Positions 48,555-61,051 of a stretch of DNA of 64,000 nucleotides are shown here, piece by piece. Both the position numbers and the translations under genes were made by a program. This DNA is from Topomyia yanbarensis (lineage: Eukaryota; Arthropoda; Insecta; Diptera; Culicidae). The notes under the pieces are model-generated. The model did no database searches, was not told the DNA's origin, and worked only from the letters and a program-made list of their open reading frames with translations. The first letter of the stretch is position 1. Every line of letters begins with the position of its first letter. The stretch covers positions 97,748,666 to 97,812,665 of the forward strand of contig NC_080670.1 of NCBI RefSeq assembly GCF_030247195.1, given 5' to 3'.

Positions 48555-48900
48555 AATCATGTTCTAATAATCATGAACCAGTTCACGAACACATGAATAT
48601 TTTATGATTTCGTGAACTTTTTCACGAAAACGAATGATAAGTTGTGACTATTATACTAGGTATCGTGAACCGGTTTACGAAAACATGAATAATATTTCAT
48701 GATGTCGTGAACTATTACGAGCACGGATATTGAATCGTAACTAATATATTAGGAATCATGAACAAGTTCACGAATGCATGAATAATATTTGATGATTTTG
48801 TGAACCATTTCACGAGCACAGATATTGGATTGGAACTAATATACTAGGAATCATGAATTGGTTCACGAGAATTGAATGGGTTCATGAATAAAATTCCGAA
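48555..48900. repeat. 94-bp tandem repeat
   Basis: ATACTAGG-ATC-TGAAC phrases recur at about 48652, 48746 and 48840, each followed by TTCACGA...CATGAATAATATTT, a period of about 94 bp. Confidence 0.78.
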
Positions 48901-49218
48901 TTTCGTGAAATAGTTCACGAAAAAATAGCCAGAATATTTCGATGTTGTGAACTATTGTTCCTATAACTATGAAAAAATCATGAGTCAACCTTTGGTTTTA
49001 TGAATAATGTTCATAAAGTTGTGAACTAGTTCTTGGCGGAAACCGTGACCGAAGTTCACAAAACAAAATCAAATATTTCCACAAATGAAAGCGTTATGCG
49101 GGCGTTACTGAAGGGAAATTGAACATAATTATAAAAGCCATGATTTTTAGTCAAGGTCCTGTTTTCGTAACGTAAAGAATTCAATTCACGACTTTGGGAA
49201 CAATTTTTTTCCGTGTAT

Positions 49219-49429
49219 ATTTTGTGGTCGGCCGGTTTCTCGTGGAATCCTTCAATACAATCAGGCCACTTGGATAAGCACCCCACCAAGATCCAGTTAT
49301 TGTTCGAAGTAAATTTATCTTTTGTTTGCACTTCGTTTAGCCTACCCATTTGCCTTATGAATCGAACTAAATTTTGAGATATTTGAAGGCAAGGACTTAG
49401 GCTACCGTTCTATCAGCCAGCTGAAGCTG
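49219..49429 (-). other. Unrecognised open stretch
   Basis: A minus-strand frame of about 60 codons (QMGRLNEVQTKDKFTSNNNW, then ILVGCLSKWPDCIEGFHEK) has ordinary composition but no family I can name. It runs into the CATGAAC element at 49218, so any gene or element it came from is truncated there. A GCTGAAGCTGAAGCTGAGC run lies at 49421-49440. Confidence 0.35.
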
Positions 49430-51075
49430 AAGCTGAGCTGAATTACGCTTCATTGAAAAAATTACCAGCTCTGTTTTCCCCGTAGATAAATCGATTCCCC
49501 TTCTTTAAAGCCCTTTTTGAAAAAATTATTCAAGCTGTCTTGCAGTGGTTGTTGTAATTTTAGAGTACATGGGTTGGCAATACAATCAATTACATTATCA
49601 ATGTCATTAATATGTATGTGATTTTCTGGCAGTAAATTGTATAATTAATTATTTAATTTTGGTGAAAGACCACATTCATGTAGATTCAACGAGATTGTAA
49701 ATCAATGTAAACTGAGTTGAACTTTCCTTTACCTAAGCACACGGACGCCATTTGATCTTTTCTGCCAGACAATTATTCGTTTCCTTGACCCTCCGAAAAC
49801 CAAGCTGGGTATCTGATAGCAAACCATTCGCGCCAATTCAATTTTCGAGACGTCGTGCAATTTTCTGATGCAGGATAGCATTTCAATCGGTCGATACGAG
49901 TTATGATCGGAGTGTGGTTTTGCCGGATTTGGAATTGCGATAATTCTCACTTATCTCTTGTCACGCGGGACAATGTTCTGCTCAAGAAACTTATTGAATA
50001 AATCCAGCAAGCGTCTTTGAGCTTGAGCTTGAGCTTGTGCGACCACCCCTGGCTGCTACTACGTTATCGATCGGGACTAGCTGAAGTTGCACAGGGAATC
50101 AGTAGATAATTATGCTTGGGATTAGCGAAACATCTTTCAATGTGCAACTCCTGGTAATCCTAAAGTGTTTCTGATCAATACCGACGCCAGCCAGGCCCGA
50201 ACGTAGATCGCAGAAGGAAAGGGAAGGAATGGTTAATCCGATACTTGCTTTTGCTAGAGGCCGTATATACTACTGCGCACTCCACAAGTATCACGGGAGG
50301 AGGATATTTTTTTTAGTAGAGTATAGAAGTTGGATATACTTCTTCTTTACCGACGCCAGAGAGGTGATTCCACTACTTGGACTAGATATCTATCCACCAA
50401 TTTCATGGACCGAAGACCAACGGTTTTACTTCCCTTCCGAAGGAAGACGTGACCACAGATTTTTTCACCTCAGAAAAATCTCAACGACCTCGGCTGGTAT
50501 TGAACCCAGGCCAACTGGAATGAGTGGCGGTCATGCTTACCACTCAACCACCGGCGCCGTCTTAAATCCAGCAAGCGTCTTTGTCAAAATCAAAAAGACT
50601 CTTCCCCAAGTTGAATTTAATTCAGTTGTATGAGAGGAGCGCAATTGAAAATTCCTTCATTATCAAGGGCTAATCAATAGATTCATTACTTGTGGGAGCA
50701 TCACAAATGTTATTCTACGCAGGAGAAGAATCTAGACAAACTTTCATGGCAAAATTAAATATACATCGCTTCCTAAAAACTTCGTTTTCACTAGTCTCGT
50801 TTCGATCTCTCTTTCTTCTGGTTGTGATCCAAAGAGTACTCAGTGATGTTTCTCTAGACAAATCATCAACGAAGCGGCTCTAATAACTAAACTTCTTGGC
50901 TCGACGTAGACTGACATATCTTTTTTGCAATATCGCATATTTTTCAAAATTCATGCGTCTACCCCCTTGTTTCAAAAATTCTTTGTAAGCAATATGTCTA
51001 ACTTCATACGCATCAGAGCACTCCTTGTTCCACCAAGAATTAGGAGCAAGGAGCATTTATTCTCAGGTAATACGA
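49430..51075 (-). pseudogene. Decayed LINE ORF2 (linker and reverse transcriptase), interrupted by a SINE
   Basis: From high to low coordinates the minus strand gives WWNKECSDAYEVRHIAYKEF and FEKYAILQKRYVSLRRAKKF (post-endonuclease linker, about 51045-50890), FVDDLSRETSLSTLW (about 50870), RLLDLFNKFLEQNIVPRDKR (resuming after the SINE), IAIPNPAKPHSDHNSYRPIE (RT motif 1, about 49935), a motif-A-side stretch (LNLHECGLSPKLNN) and, after another shift, GIDLSTGKTELVIFS near 49450. There are several stops and frameshifts. The set fits a jockey/LOA-type RT. It differs from the Waldo-like elements in this window. Confidence 0.75.
50020..50563 (-). mobile_element. tRNA-derived retroposon (long SINE) inserted in the LINE
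   Basis: On the minus strand the 5' end (50563) carries a tRNA-like promoter: A box TGGTTGAGTGGTAAGC (about 50553-50535) and B box GGTTCAATACC (about 50510-50500). The 3' end is a short (CAAGCT)n tail at 50037-50020. The flanks are identical, AAATCCAGCAAGCGTCTTT at 50000-50018 and 50564-50582, a 19-20 bp target duplication. The LINE frame continues across the duplication, so the SINE came later. The 134-codon frame on the other strand is not a gene. Confidence 0.88.
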
Positions 51076-51264
51076 TTATCAAAAAACGTCGATCAGCAAT
51101 ATTGGTTTTAAAAACAATTTTTCTTGGATTCCAGTTAGCATGCAAAGTTGTTCGCTGTCACTTTTCCGTAGCCTGTTGCACGTTTACCTCACCTTCTCAC
51201 CTAGTTACTACCAAAGACAAATCACCTTAGAACTCTAAGAACTTTGGTTAGGAGGTCGTTTATT
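51076..51264. other. Junction segment between two decayed retrotransposons
   Basis: No feature is recognised. It may be further decayed LINE sequence upstream of the WWNKEC motif. Confidence 0.4.
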
Positions 51265-53687
51265 TATTGTCATGCCAGGATTCCCCGACAAAGGAATTTC
51301 TCTCGGTACCGGTGTTTGTTTCGTAAGCCAATTAGCTCCTATTTTTGTCACGTTTTAGTCGAACAGTCCTCGGCGGCGAATCTACCCCACTGTGAATTCC
51401 TCGGCGGTAGATTTCTCCCGATGCTGATGTTCGTTTACGTGAGCGATTTACCTCCCCACTTTGTCCCGATCTACTCGATCTATTCCCTAGTGGTGGATCT
51501 AGCCTACTCAACAGGCCAGTAGGTGCTAAGGTCCATCCAGCGATTCTGGGTGCAACGTAGCTTGCGGCGCCCGAACGACCCACTGCTAGTTATTGACCGC
51601 GGTCTACTCGGTCCAATCCCCGACGGTGGATCTAGCCTACTCACGAGCTACCCGGTAGGGTGTCGAGGTCGGTCTAGCGATTCCGGTAAAGCCTAACGTC
51701 CGGTTCGCTGGCGCCACGACGACCCCAACCCGGTGCTACGGCGCGTACTACTCAACTGATGTCCGGCGATGTACCTAGTTTACACCGCCGAAAAGTTCCC
51801 CGGATGCGGAATTTCTCCCGAAACCCTATTTCAGGTTTCACAGTGGCGTTCTAGCCAATGGAGCTAGTTTGTTTGTCCCTCGTATACTCGTATACTCGTA
51901 ACCACTCTATTGTTATCGTTTTATATATGCTCTTCATGGTACATCTCTTGGACGATATTATCGACTGTCACGCTAGGCATATCCTTTCGGACTTCTTCGC
52001 GCCTAGGGCATTCGAAGACCGCGTGTTCCGGTGTCTCTTGCATGTTCACACACTCCAAGCAAATGGGTGACGAAGCGTGTCCAAATCGATGCAGGTACTT
52101 CCGGAAGCATCCGTGCCCGGACAAAAACTGCATCTAATGGAAGTGTACCCAAGCAGACACATTTGGGATGCGTCGGTGGGTCCTCCTTCCTTTCTCTGCG
52201 TTGTTCCCCTCTTGCTGCCACTTATCCAACGAGTCCGCTCGGACCAGTCTCCTTGCATTACATGCATTTCTCCGCTAGTAGCATTCCACGTCCTCAAGCA
52301 GATGGGAATCATCCTGGCAATTACGCATACCGCCTCCGACGACATCGTTCTGTACGCACTCGCGACACGAACAGCTATTTGGCGAAACGTGCTTATTAAC
52401 TTCATCCGGTTCCTCTTTGAGTTCAGCGCAGCAGCCCAGGCCGGAACGCCATAATAAGACACCCGCCAGGAGACGTCTCGTGTTGCCTCTTGCTCCTCCG
52501 TGATTCGACATGATCCTTGCTTTAGTTGTCCTCGTAGCCTTCTCACATACATAGTTGAAATAGCTGTTATAATTTAATCAATCATCGACCATCACACCCA
52601 GGAGCTTCAGCGCACGATGGGATGGATTGTTTCCCGACGCTGAACTCGACACGCTGGATTTTTTACGGTTGCTGACCAGCACTACCTCGGTTTTGTGGTG
52701 AGCTAGCCGCAACTTGACGTCAACCATCCAGGTTTCCACGATGCCTATTGTCTCTGTCGTCAACATCTCCACCTCCTCAAGGGTCTCACCGGTTATCGCT
52801 AGGGCAACAACATCTGCCAATGTGACGATCTCAACTCCCCTGTGCAGTTGTAGTGTTAACACTCCATTGTACATTATATTCCGTTGGGCTAAGTGACCCT
52901 AATAGACCTCTTCCCCATTTTCGTTTCGTAGACCAGTACTCGGTTCTGAAATTAACTTTTCAGAACCTTGCACAGATAGTCCGGAACCCGCATTCTGTGC
53001 AGCGCTATGGCAATCGCCCCCTGCCCCAGCTGGCACTATTGAACGCGTTCTTCACACTGATCCTGACCACAGCTTAGTAGCGATTACCTTTTCTCTTCTG
53101 CTTCGATGATTTCTGTGCGCTCGCGATGACTGTGCGGATGGCTTTTATCGTCTATAATGTCTGTTGAGGATGACCCTTTCCAGGAGTTTATTAAGAGTAT
53201 CGAGTAGGCATATAGGCCGATACGATGATGGATCTCGTGGAGGTTTCCCTGGTTTTGCCAGCAACACCAGTTTCTGGATCTTCCACCTATCCGGAAAGTA
53301 GTCATCGTCCAGGCATTTCTGTGGGACTATCCTGAACATGTCCGGAAATGCCAGTATCGCGGTCTTCAGCGCCACGTTAGGGATACCATCGTATCCGGAA
53401 GCTTTCTTCGCTTTCAGCCCTTTTGTCACTATAAGGAGCTCGTCGTTCGGGACTCGATAATCACCAGCATTTCCACCGTCTGCATCAACGTATGCTGTAG
53501 GCGGCCATGCGGTTAGGTCGTGCTTCGAGAAAAACTCTCCACGATAATTTTCAGTTTGTCAGCGCGCGTTTCTATTGGCGTCATTGGACCTTTGATACTG
53601 GCCATAACGACACAGTCAGCATTGCCCCACGGGTTGGCGTTTACTTATCTGCACAGCTCCTTGTAGCAGGTGGACTTACTTAGCACT
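51265..53687 (-). mobile_element. Third Waldo-like element, 5'-truncated and heavily decayed
   Basis: The minus strand holds the ORF2 part from the linker (LSKSTCYKELCR near 53670) to the C-terminal knuckle, then a 3' UTR with the CTACTCGGTCCAATCCCCGA block at about 51604. It is homologous throughout to 7601-10740. No TGTA repeat remains at either end. Confidence 0.82.
51921..53687 (-). pseudogene. ORF2 remnant of the third Waldo-like element
   Basis: Readable pieces are KASGYDGIPNVALKTAIL and KPGKPPRDPSSYRPICLLDT (53429-53145), LRLAHHKTEVVLVSNRK (about 52700), and QFLSGHGCFRKYLHRFGHAS with a knuckle in which CLECVNMQETPEHAVFEC is complete (52133-51921). The catalytic FADD region reads LADVVAL, so motif C is lost. 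There are many frameshifts and stops. Its undamaged motif-1 stretch shows what the better-preserved copy has lost at 10284-10287. Confidence 0.82.
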
Positions 53688-53689
53688 AT

Positions 53690-53934
53690 GCCTGGGAAAA
53701 AAGAACAAATGGCGTCCATGTTCTTAGACGTTAAACTAAAATTCAACTCAGTTTACATTGATGTTCTCTCGGTGAATCTACATCAATGTGCTGTGGGCAT
53801 CAAAATTCAATAATTATTTATACAATTTACTGCCAGACAATCACATACATGTTAATGACATTGATAATTGTATTATCAACCTATGTACTCTAAAATTACA
53901 ACAACCACTTCAAGACAGATTGAATAATTTCCGG
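53690..53934 (+). pseudogene. Small LINE reverse-transcriptase fragment
   Basis: The plus strand reads MASMFLDVKLKFNSVYIDVL and SVNLHQCAVG (motif A region), then a frame change to NNYLYNLLPDNHIHVNDIDN. It is homologous, in inverse orientation, to about 49545-49755, so it belongs to the same LINE family as 49430-51075. Confidence 0.72.
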
Positions 53935-54150
53935 CTTATATGGAAACTTATTATATGACCGGACGATTCATTCTATCTTTCCGAAACCATATATCTGAAA
54001 TTTCATAGTAGTCTATAGGGGTAATATACCTTACATTTCACCAAAGTTTGTGAAAATCAGCCCAACCATCTCCGAGAAACTGATGTGAGTTATTTAATTT
54101 TGAAAGATGGCCATCTTTCCGCGTACTTCCAAAACCGTTTTTGGCGGTCA
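53935..54150 (-). repeat. Culicine repeat, part inside the spacer
   Basis: Minus-strand repeat phrases (for example GTTTCTCGGAGATGGTTGGG) continue from the right arm beyond its inner edge. The left arm has no equivalent at its inner edge. Confidence 0.7.
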
Positions 54151-57100
54151 ATGTGGCCAACAAGATTTCTATGGGCCGTCAGTAACCTAGAACTACAAAT
54201 GCAAGATGTTTGGCTCCTATTTTAGGGGAAAAAATCCTTTTTGCATTCATAGCGCTATCGGCTTGAATGGGAGTTTTCTCTGTGACCACATTCCACAACC
54301 CGTAACACCGCAACCGGAATTCGGATCAAAATAAAATTTAATAACAGTTTTTGGGGTTCATTGGGGATTAAGTTTGGTCAAATCGGTCCGGTAATCACTG
54401 AGAAATTGATGTAACTGTTATTTTGACTTTGAATACTTCCGCTGCGGCTTTTGGAACCGTCGATGGTTGCCAATGTAGCCAAAGAGGCTTTGAATGACTG
54501 TTAGTGACCTAGAACTACAAATCCAAGCAGTTGTGGTCACATATTGGAAAAATTTTCGCCTTTTGGAAAAAAATTACATCCATCGCCGAATACGTTGAAA
54601 TCGGGATTTACTGTGTGCTCGTACTCATCACCCTGTAATTCTGAAACCGGATGTCGGCTCAATTAGAAATTCAATAGCAGCGTTGTAACTTTTCAATTCA
54701 AAATTCAATTGGAACGTAGTAACTTTCATTTGAGACCAAGTTTGGAAAAATCGGTAAATAATTAGCTGAGAAATAGGTATGACATTAACTTAGAGACTTG
54801 GGAAGTTCCCCGGGGGCATCAAGAACCGTCATAGGTGGACAATGCGGTCAAAGCGACTTCGATGGGTCTTTAGTGATCTAAACACGCAAATCCAAGTAAT
54901 GTTGCACACATTTTAATATGTATTGCATCATTTGGACATTATGATGGTACCAGTTTATAAGGGAATTTGCTGTGTGATCGTACTCTTCAACCCGTAACTC
55001 TGGAACCGGAAGTCGGATCAATTAAAAAAATCAATAGCAACCGATAGGAAGGTTGTACCTTTCATTTGAGAATAAGTATTTGCAAATCAATCCAGCCATC
55101 TCTGAGAAAAATCAGTGAGATTGTTTGACACATGCATACATACATACATACATACATACACACACATATACACGCACACATTTTTACTCTTCGTCGAAGC
55201 AGGAAAGATCCACCGTCGGGGACTATTCCGAGTAGTCCGTAGCGAATCGCCGGCTTGAATCGTCGGGGCACCAGTGAACCGGTCGCAATCCTCCAATCCT
55301 CGCAATTCTGCCGGACTGCATCGAAAGAAGAATAACGCGTCCGTCAACGGTTGCGGGAGACATTCTTTCGTCGAGGAACTCTCCGCCGAGGCAGGCTAGC
55401 TCCCTCGTCGGGGACTACGCCGAGTAGCACCGAACACAACAAACCACTAGTATAGGGTCGTCGGGGCACCAGTGTACCGGAAGCCACCCTTCAACCGGAA
55501 TCGCTCGATCGACCACGGCATCCAACTGGTCAACGTAGGGAGGAGGGCATGTAGAATATCATGCCGTGCAGGACTGTTATGGCGGTTATGAGACCAGCGA
55601 AATCTAGCGCGAACAGCTAGACCTGGAATCATGTGAAGTGCATTAGCAATTAGGAATCCGGGGGATCAGGCAAATGTCGGACTCCTTGGAGGAGTTTAGA
55701 GGAGTAGTGTTCAGAATTATCTTCTCTGTTCAAAGTCCCTCGCTCTAACACACGATGGACGAAATCGGTAGTATGGTCGAACGTTTGCTGGGTCGGCATA
55801 AAAGCTTTACCACCAAGTAAAAAAACACACTTTTACCGATCTCGAACAACTGAGTCGAATGGTATAAGAGATTCGACTCTGCGGGCCGCGGTTAGAAAGT
55901 CGAAATTCCGACCGATTGCATAACCTTTCTATATAAGAAAGGCAAAACAATATCCAGTTGTGCACCACAATTAATAATGTACTAACTATTATTTGTGATA
56001 CACAACTACAATAAATCATTCGAAGACATCCTAGACTTCATAAACTTTTGCTTGAAAGATGTCATCACATAATTCAAATCAATCAGACACTGGCGGTCAT
56101 TCTGAACCATTTCTTATAACTAGATATTCTGCTTGGTATCCACAGACTTGTGGTAAGGGCAATCTATAGATAACCTAGACTGGGTGGAACAGAAGATAAT
56201 TTACTGCTGGTCCGGTAAACCATATTCCGAAATGCTCGAATTTAATGCAGATATGATTCTATGTCAGAAGAAAATGTTACTAACGGGGTTTTTCATTGAA
56301 AAAGCCCGGGGCGGTGGATTGCACTGGTATTGCATTTTCTAGCAGTAGAGCAAGCCACTAGACGCGTTTCATTCCCACTTTTGCTAGAAAGTGCAAAACC
56401 AGTGCAATCTACTGCCCCGATATAAGAATCAGAACAAAATTCCGAAAATTGGTTGGATACAGTGTAGAACCGGTTTAAAATCCTAATGAAAAATCACAGC
56501 CTTTGATACTACAAAATCATATTTAGAGAATGTAGGTAAATGATCTATTTTAAATCCATCTGTAACCGGCACCGGTGCCTATATCATAGTGTCTTTGCGT
56601 TGAGCTTTACTGCCCATAAAAGCATAAGAGTCCCATATGAATTTTTGTTGAAAATGAGTTATATGTTGGATTGTATTCTGTATCACCACTGAATCACAAT
56701 GAACAAATAAGATTACCAGGTTTGTTTAGAAAATATCGAAAAATACCAAACCATGGTTGTCCCATCCATTTGGCTCAAAGAAAATGTAAATCTTGAACAG
56801 CGTTTTTTCTCGGATTGTTGTTTTTCACTATGGAAATCTTATGCTTTTACGTCTGATTGATTCTTTCACGATGTCTATGATCTGTTGCACGGTAGTGGGG
56901 CATAGCGCACCGAAGTGTATGTTCACAGGTTGAAATACATATACATATCTAATTGCTATATCAAATAGTACCTTTTATACGAAGTATTGTACTTATAAGC
57001 TATCAGTAAAAAAATCGTGTGGCTTTTTTCAAACAATGTTGGCGAATCTACGTAGCATAACTTACAAATCACTGATACTTAGGTAGAGCAGAATAGCTTT

Positions 57101-58812
57101 TATATACACATATACTAACCATGATCGCAAATCACTCCCATAAAGATAAGAATTCCATAGAAAATGGGACAAATGTGCGATAGTTGGCAGTATAATTCAC
57201 TATGGGTCATCGGTATAGTGTCACCGCCACATAGCATTGTTGGGACATTGAAGATCTAATGGTTATATGAATAGTCAGTCTTCGCCGTGCATAGTTCCTC
57301 TAAATATTTATAAAATCTATTGATTGGTTATGCTCAGGACGGCAATGCTTACTGAAAATCGTTTTATATTATTTATTGGCTAGCGAGTGTACATTAGAAA
57401 CTATTGTGGTTGATTTCCAAAAAGCTTAGCTTAGTTTAGCTTGGGTAGACCGCGCGCGTCGTTTGCTCCCCTTCCACAAATCCCACCGTGGTCACTAATG
57501 CCGCTTCCATCCGAAACAAATCTGAGTCAGGCTCCAACCCCAACCGCTGTCAAAATGTAGGAACTGACATCGCGGGAAGGTGAGGGATAGGAGTTCTGTA
57601 TCAGAAGAAAATGGTGGCATAGTGTGGCATCATATTGTACAATAATACAGCTTTGCCAACCTATTCTGGTTGATTTCCAAAAAGTGAAATAAATTATGAA
57701 CATGTTTTTTTTATCAATGTCCGCAATATCACACCAACTCACAACTCTTTGAAGATGCTGGAATTTCTCATAATGTGTGATTTATATGATAGATTTGGAA
57801 AATTAGGGTAGATCACTTGCATATGAAATTAGCTCACTGACTCACACGATTTTCTTCCGGATTCCTAAAGGGGATTTTTAGCCTGTCGATATATGCTATC
57901 ATGTTAGTATAATGTTTTACAACGTCACATTTGATCTCTTTCAATTAGTTTTGTTCATGTTTAGGACGTTGTCTTCAAAAATTTCATCAATTGTACACCA
58001 ATGTCAAAACCATATTCTAGCTCAGAAAAAAACTGATGTTATTTATGAAAAGCACAATTCAATTCAGTAATTATGTTGAAATTAATGTTACAATCAACTA
58101 AGTACCGATATTTGAATGGAAAACAAATATTTGTTATTCATTGTTCGCAACATCGTAGTCAAGATGTAATCCCTGAAATGCTGCAACTTGTGAAACTAAC
58201 GCAAACGCCTACTAACGTTTATTATTTGTGTTTTCCATCTACTGCCGGTTCATGTATACGCATACAAACAAGCATCCGCGGAGTTTACGATTTGATATGC
58301 AATCGATGGAAAATATGGAATTTCCCAATGAAAATCTTAGACTTTTCGTGAAAACTGAATATACATTAGATGTAAATATTACGTAGAATGCTCCAGTATA
58401 TTTTTTGAATCAATTAGAGCGTATGCACAATGCATAGATAGGTTATGAATAAAATTAGGAAAATCGTAAAATTTTCATGGAAAAGTCGGAAAATTCCATC
58501 AAACTAAAGTTCCAATGTGTGCTTTAGAGAAATAGAAACACACTGAAATACTAAAAAGAGTATGTCATCGCTTTATTTTCGAAGATATTAGCGTGGAAAT
58601 GCAAAAAAGGCAAAAGTTTTTCCGGTCTAAGGTAATGCATTCGGAAAATCGGGGAAATTTTCACGGAAAATTTTAACCAGATGATAGCTGAATAAATTCT
58701 GCAGGGATGTATGTTTTTTGTTTTGGGATTTTAGTTAATTTTATCGTCTATTTTCTCGAAAAACTAACTTTTTCCTACTGTTTTGCGGCGCGAGTTACGA
58801 TGGCCTTAAGGC
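54151..58812 (-). repeat. Large inverted repeat, right arm
   Basis: This is the reverse complement of 36715-41411. It includes the culicine repeat (54151-55945), the Waldo-like tail, hairpin A (56305-56420) and the same unrecognised frames (57527-57742, 58073-58351). The outer edge ends at TGGCCTTAAGGC (58812). Confidence 0.95.
55186..55825 (+). mobile_element. Waldo-like 3' UTR stub, right-arm copy
   Basis: This is the mirror of 39717-40378, ending in seven A at 55819-55825. It lacks about 25 bp near 55297 that the left copy has. Confidence 0.75.
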
Positions 58813-61051
58813 AGTACCGGAGCGAAAAAAATCGGATGGCGACCTTGTGCTGGTTAAACTCATTTTTCACAAAAACTACAGCAAATTTCTTCTCCAGAAT
58901 GACTCATTCCCTAAGTTAGTATATTGCGCAATTTTTGAGATCTTTTCCGCATAGATTGGTTCGGTATAAGTCCCGGCGTGTTGTCGCGAAATTTGAACAT
59001 CAATAGTCAAAATCCAAAATTCTGATTTTGTATGGCAAAACAGGACAGCGCTGTGTTCCGATCGCCCTAGCTAGTAAACGGTAGCTCAGATCCACACCAA
59101 AATGCTTCATTCCCTAATTGAGACATTGGGGAATCCGATAGAGTGAATATCACATCGATATATTGTTCCGAATTCAAGATTTGTTGTCGCGAAATTTTGT
59201 AATCAATAGTAAAAATCTCTGCGGACATTGGCAACCATTTTTTCAACAGATTTTGTTGCGAGCACCATGCGTGAATTGCGATAAATTGGTCAAAGAAGTA
59301 ATCAACCAGAGCAGGTCATGCTTTTTACCGCCTATTTTAGTCGTAACAATGCACGTTTATTTTTGATTGTATGCAACTAGTAAAAGGTGGGATATGGCGT
59401 CCATTACTGACTTGAGAAACATTGATAAAATAAAGAAACAGAAAACATTTTGGTTTGGCCAATTGTACAGAATTCATTTTGGTGTGCATATTATGTCAGA
59501 TTTCATGCGTGCTACATTGCGGAGTAACATTGCGCAGTTGTTTATGTCGCATTGTTATGTAGTTGTTGTGCATATGACTATCTTTAGGAGTAATTTCTCG
59601 GCATGAACGATAAATAAGAAGTCATTTAGGATATTATCTGCGTTTACATAGAATAGTTTTATGAGTAAGCAAGATTGTTATTGTACTTTATGTTGTACAT
59701 ATCAGTAAATATTAAATAATAGCTATCATTGCTAAAGACATTCATTCAAGAACTATTTCAAACATTCGAAAGTGATTATGATGAATTTGTTATACTAATA
59801 CTGCGCGGTGAAATAAGTAAAAATAAAAAGCAAGAACAAAACAAAACTATTTATAATATTATATAGCTATTATCACTAGAACATACAATGTATTAGATTT
59901 TGGCCACTTCCGTCAATTATTTTGGAATAACCTGAAGTAGCTAGGGAATAATTAGCTGAAGTAGCTAATGTTGAATATTTTTTTAGGGATTTCCAAGAAG
60001 TAGAAATGGTAATAGACTGCAAATTTTTTTGACTAGATTTAGAAATTTGTTAAATTTATTGATGCAGTGTGTTGATGACGCATTGCTTCGCAAATTTTTG
60101 ATAAGGGAAGTCATGAATCGATCTGACAGACAGCAACCCAATTGGCTCTATCGATTACATACCCGCATGCCATACTGACTATTACATTGACTTACGGCAA
60201 GAACATCGAGAAAAGCCGGAGGGCTGTGCGTTCATAATGCTTCCAAAGCGGCATGGCAGTAGTAGGTTGGTCGGCCGAAGTACGAATGTTGGTCTTTCGT
60301 AATGGTTTTATTTTGTCATTGCAAATCAGACTATTTTTCATCTCTGGTTTCATATACCAATAAGATGATTGTATCCTATTGCCTTTTATTCACCCTACCT
60401 ATTTGATGACATTTGTTAGAGCAGTTCGGTTCAACGCAAAACAAATTTTCGAATCAAACACGAATAAATATCTTACATTTTTACGCCAGTTTTATTATGG
60501 CGTTTTCGTTTCCACCTGGCGATACATAGACATAGATGCAAAAAAGAGATAGACAGATTACACCCTGGTTTGAGTCAGTGTAAGATCGACTACACCGGTG
60601 CAGTGCACTGTCAATAACAAAAGTGCCATTAGATTTATACTATGTATACATTTCACCGAAAATATGCTATAAACCATCATCAAACTAAATGGCCGCCGAT
60701 CGTATCGCTAGCTAATTTTAGATTGCTACTTGTTGCTGTTATTTCAAAACGACAGTTATATTTCTTACACTTATTGAAAACATTAGCCCTTAGTATAACT
60801 TATACTAGTCAAAAGTCTGGGTTTTTTTTCCGAACAATGCTCGAATGCATTGCGCATTTCCAGATCTTGTGTCACCACTCCCTGCATTCCTGCTTACACA
60901 CGCGACCTTCTGGAGACAGTGAGTTCAGGAATGAATGGTAGGAAGCTTCAACACTTCAACGCTTAGATCAAACTCAGTCGAGCACGGAACCAGTAGAGCA
61001 CCATGGCACACTCTACAGTATCTTTGCCTTTACCCTTTCAAGTGGAGCTCT
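58813..61051. other. Intergenic DNA
   Basis: No gene is recognised. A fragment related to the 22601-22870 MITE (TTGCTACTTGTTGCTGTTAT, TTTCAAAACGACAGTTATAT) lies at about 60723-60775. Short local repeats (TTGTTGTCGCGAAATTT) occur at about 58980 and 59180. Confidence 0.5.

Larger units (their letters stand above)
46151..49218. mobile_element. 3-kb element rich in CATGAAC/GTTCACGA motifs
   Basis: The outer ends ACGAAAAAAATCCGTTC and, inverted, ACGGAAAAAAATTGTTC form a short inverted repeat. Throughout, GTTCATGA, TTCACGAA and their complements recur dozens of times. It contains two internal tandem arrays (about 47690-48040 and 48555-48900) and a nested TA-flanked element. No ORF was seen. Confidence 0.7.

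Noticed and set aside
50495..50563. A functional tRNA gene
   Set aside because: A and B boxes are present, but they are the promoter of a SINE with a long non-tRNA body and target duplication; no tRNA fold with a proper acceptor stem was seen.
50229..50633. 134-codon ORF
   Set aside because: It is the antisense of a tRNA-derived SINE and crosses its target duplication.
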